NCBI GenBank assembly: GCA_012798975.1
Contig: JAAZME010000238.1
Location: 1 to 8,115 of the forward strand
DNA length: 8,115 nucleotides
Source of the DNA: Gallicola sp.
Lineage (GTDB): Bacteria > Bacillota > Clostridia > Tissierellales > Peptoniphilaceae
Reading direction: 5' to 3'
Shown piece by piece: positions 6,295 through 8,115 of the stretch (position 1 is the first letter of the stretch; every line of letters starts with the position of its first letter). Both the position numbers and the translations under genes were made by a program. The notes beneath the pieces were generated by a model, which searched no databases, was not told the DNA's origin, and saw only the letters and a list, made by a program, of their open reading frames with translations.

Positions 6295-8115
6295 TTAATT
6301 CTCAGTTGCAATATCTCTATTTTTATCTGCTTTTTTCGATTCAGGGCGTACCAACATAAATATAAAGAATATCAATACTGCTATAGCAACACCTGTCATC
6401 GCATTGAAGGCTTCCCCTAATACAAGAACACGGCCGAATTGATAGATCATAAGAGCAATCAGATAAGAGAATATAAGCTGATATCCTATTGCAAAGAATG
6501 TCCATTTGCTGCTGTTCATTTCTTGGCGTATAGCTCCTACTGCCGCAAAACAAGGTACAGTTAACTGGTTAAAGACTAGGAAGCTTAAACCGCTGACAGA
6601 AGTAAACAAGCTGCTTGCTAAAGTCATAGCAGACGGATCTTCTGCTGTAATTTCTCCCAATCCACTTAATACTCCTAATGTACTGACTACAATTTCTTTT
6701 GCTACAAGCCCCAGCATAGAAGCCACAGCTGCTATCCAATTCCCGAATCCCAACGGACCAAAGAATGGTGCGAACACATGTCCAATAGCTGAAAGCAGAC
6801 TATTTGTGCCATCTTGTGCAAATTCATGGAATTCGCCAGATGTTGAAATATTTTGAAGGATCCAAACCAATACCGATGCCGCAAATATAACAGTACCTGC
6901 TTTTATAACAAAGGCCTTTGAACGATCCCAAACCTTTTTTGCTACATTTTTCAAATTTGGCGGCTGATATTCCGGAAGTTCCATAACGAATGGAATCGGC
7001 TCCCCTGCAAAACGGTCGAATTTCTTTAGAATAATACCGCTTAAAATAACGGCAACTATACCGATAAAATAACATAAAGGACCGAACCACCATTTACCTG
7101 TAAAGATTGACCCGGCAAACACTGCAATAATTTCAGTCTTTGCTCCGCAGGGCATAAAACTCGCTACCGTGATTGTCATTCTTCTATCATTATCATTCTC
7201 TATAGTTCTTGTGGCCATAATTCCTGGTACGGAGCAGCCTACACCGATCAAAATAGGGATAAAAGATTTTCCAGATAAACCAAATCTTCTGAAGATTCTA
7301 TCCAGAATAAATGCAACTCTTGACATATATCCTATATCTTCAAATACAGCGATAAATATAAACACCGTAATGATAAGAGGCAAGAATCCGATTACAGCTC
7401 CTACACCGCCTAAGATTCCGTTTACTATCAAACTTTGAAGCCATGGCGCTACTGCTGTCGTTTCTAGAAAAGCTCCCACATTACCTATAACGACCTCTCC
7501 TATAACAACATCATTCCACCAGTCGTTGAAGGTTCCGCCGACTATTACTAAAGCAATATAGTACATTGCAATCATCACAGCAGCAAATATTGGTATCGCC
7601 AAAAATCGATTGGTAACAATCCGATCTATTTTGTCTGAAGTCGAAAGCATATGAACCTTTTCTTCTACATTACCTCGGACTACATCGTCAATAAATCCAT
7701 ATCTTTCATCCGCAAGAATATCCTCGCCTTCCAGATCGTAATCTTCTTCCAGTTTTTCGACGATTCCGTCGATCTTGGCTTTCTCTTCCTGACTCAAGTT
7801 AAGCTTATCAACTGTTTCTTCATCGCCTTCAATAATCTTAATGGCAAATCCCCGACGATTAAACTGATTTTGAATCTCTGAACTTGCATTTGAAATCTCT
7901 TCGATAGCACCTTCCAAGTCGGCAGAATACTTAACAGGATGTTCCATGCCGATTCCTTTTTGCGCTTCTCTTTTTGCAATTTCAATAAGCTCGTCCATAC
8001 CAGAGTTTTTAAGTGCGGATATTTCAACACCTGGACAGCCCATTCCTTTGCTAATGGCTTTAAAATTAACTTTTTCGCCTCTTCGATCCAAAATATCGAC
8101 TCTATTAAAAGCTAA
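6295..8115 (-). CDS. feoB: Ferrous iron transport protein B, FeoB (5' end outside window)
   Basis: FeoB is an inner-membrane Fe(II) transporter with an N-terminal cytoplasmic G-protein domain. 606 codons are visible and the frame stays open to the right edge, so the true start lies outside; the TTG at 8089-8091 is internal. Visible parts, numbered from the first codon at the edge: G4 motif NRVD at 4-7; G5 motif SAL at 33-35; a helical GDI-like region at about 65-160; then about ten membrane segments up to about 590. Gate motif 1, GVGCSVPG, is at 291-298 (Cys294), and the second Gate region holds GLVAKEIVVS and the VPCFAA cysteine near 522. The segment PCGAKTE at 322-328 differs from the CSARLP/CGAKLP form I associate with most FeoBs. 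Motifs G1-G3 (about 120 residues) are missing only because of the window edge. A Cys-rich FeoB partner gene follows. Any feoA would lie beyond the edge. Confidence 0.95.
   Translation of the reverse strand, partial: LAFNRVDILDRRGEKVNFKAISKGMGCPGVEISALKNSGMDELIEIAKREAQKGIGMEHPVKYSADLEGAIEEISNASSEIQNQFNRRGFAIKIIEGDEETVDKLNLSQEEKAKIDGIVEKLEEDYDLEGEDILADERYGFIDDVVRGNVEEKVHMLSTSDKIDRIVTNRFLAIPIFAAVMIAMYYIALVIVGGTFNDWWNDVVIGEVVIGNVGAFLETTAVAPWLQSLIVNGILGGVGAVIGFLPLIITVFIFIAVFEDIGYMSRVAFILDRIFRRFGLSGKSFIPILIGVGCSVPGIMATRTIENDNDRRMTITVASFMPCGAKTEIIAVFAGSIFTGKWWFGPLCYFIGIVAVILSGIILKKFDRFAGEPIPFVMELPEYQPPNLKNVAKKVWDRSKAFVIKAGTVIFAASVLVWILQNISTSGEFHEFAQDGTNSLLSAIGHVFAPFFGPLGFGNWIAAVASMLGLVAKEIVVSTLGVLSGLGEITAEDPSAMTLASSLFTSVSGLSFLVFNQLTVPCFAAVGAIRQEMNSSKWTFFAIGYQLIFSYLIALMIYQFGRVLVLGEAFNAMTGVAIAVLIFFIFMLVRPESKKADKNRDIATEN

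Noticed and set aside
6341..7881. Short open frames on both strands inside feoB
   Set aside because: All lie within the conserved FeoB frame and translate to unstructured or biased sequence.
8089..8091. TTG as the start codon of FeoB
   Set aside because: The frame continues upstream to the window edge and encodes the conserved G4 motif NRVD, so the TTG is an internal leucine codon.

Overview
The window looks like chromosomal DNA from a low-GC Gram-positive anaerobe of the class Clostridia. The evidence is AT-rich DNA, strong AAGGAGG-type ribosome binding sites, a tig-clpP-clpX cluster, a secreted amidase with cell-wall-binding repeat 2 (CWB2) modules, and a FeoB followed by a small FeoB-associated Cys-rich protein. 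A Peptostreptococcales-like or related family is a guess. The sequence does not fix the genus.

Layout. Positions 1-2611 (minus strand) hold a protein quality-control operon transcribed tig -> clpP -> clpX. It has an extended -10 promoter upstream of tig, and clpX runs off the left edge. Positions 2737-2769 are an intrinsic terminator for the gene to the right. Positions 2781-5075 (minus) encode a large secreted protein with two beta-rich N-terminal modules, three CWB2 repeats, a Pro-rich linker and a C-terminal zinc N-acetylmuramoyl-L-alanine amidase domain. A 233-257 base divergent intergenic region follows. It has a promoter for each direction, three TNACAA hexamers spaced exactly 11 bp apart, and a long imperfect dyad. 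Positions 5333-6001 (plus) encode a short AraC-type regulator with no sensor domain. Positions 6015-6104 hold its terminator and a 15-bp perfect, apparently bidirectional terminator. Positions 6112-8115 (minus) hold the end of a ferrous-iron uptake operon: feoB (5' end outside the window), then a 49-codon Cys-rich membrane protein gene.

How the genes relate. Trigger factor, ClpP and ClpX act together in folding and degrading new proteins. The amidase and the AraC-type regulator are divergently transcribed with a patterned intergenic region, so local regulation is plausible but unproven. FeoB and the small Cys-rich protein form a ferrous-iron transport unit. No CRISPR array, tRNA, rRNA, riboswitch, insertion sequence or phage gene was recognised. 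The window is mostly ordinary; the least explained part is the amidase/AraC intergenic region.
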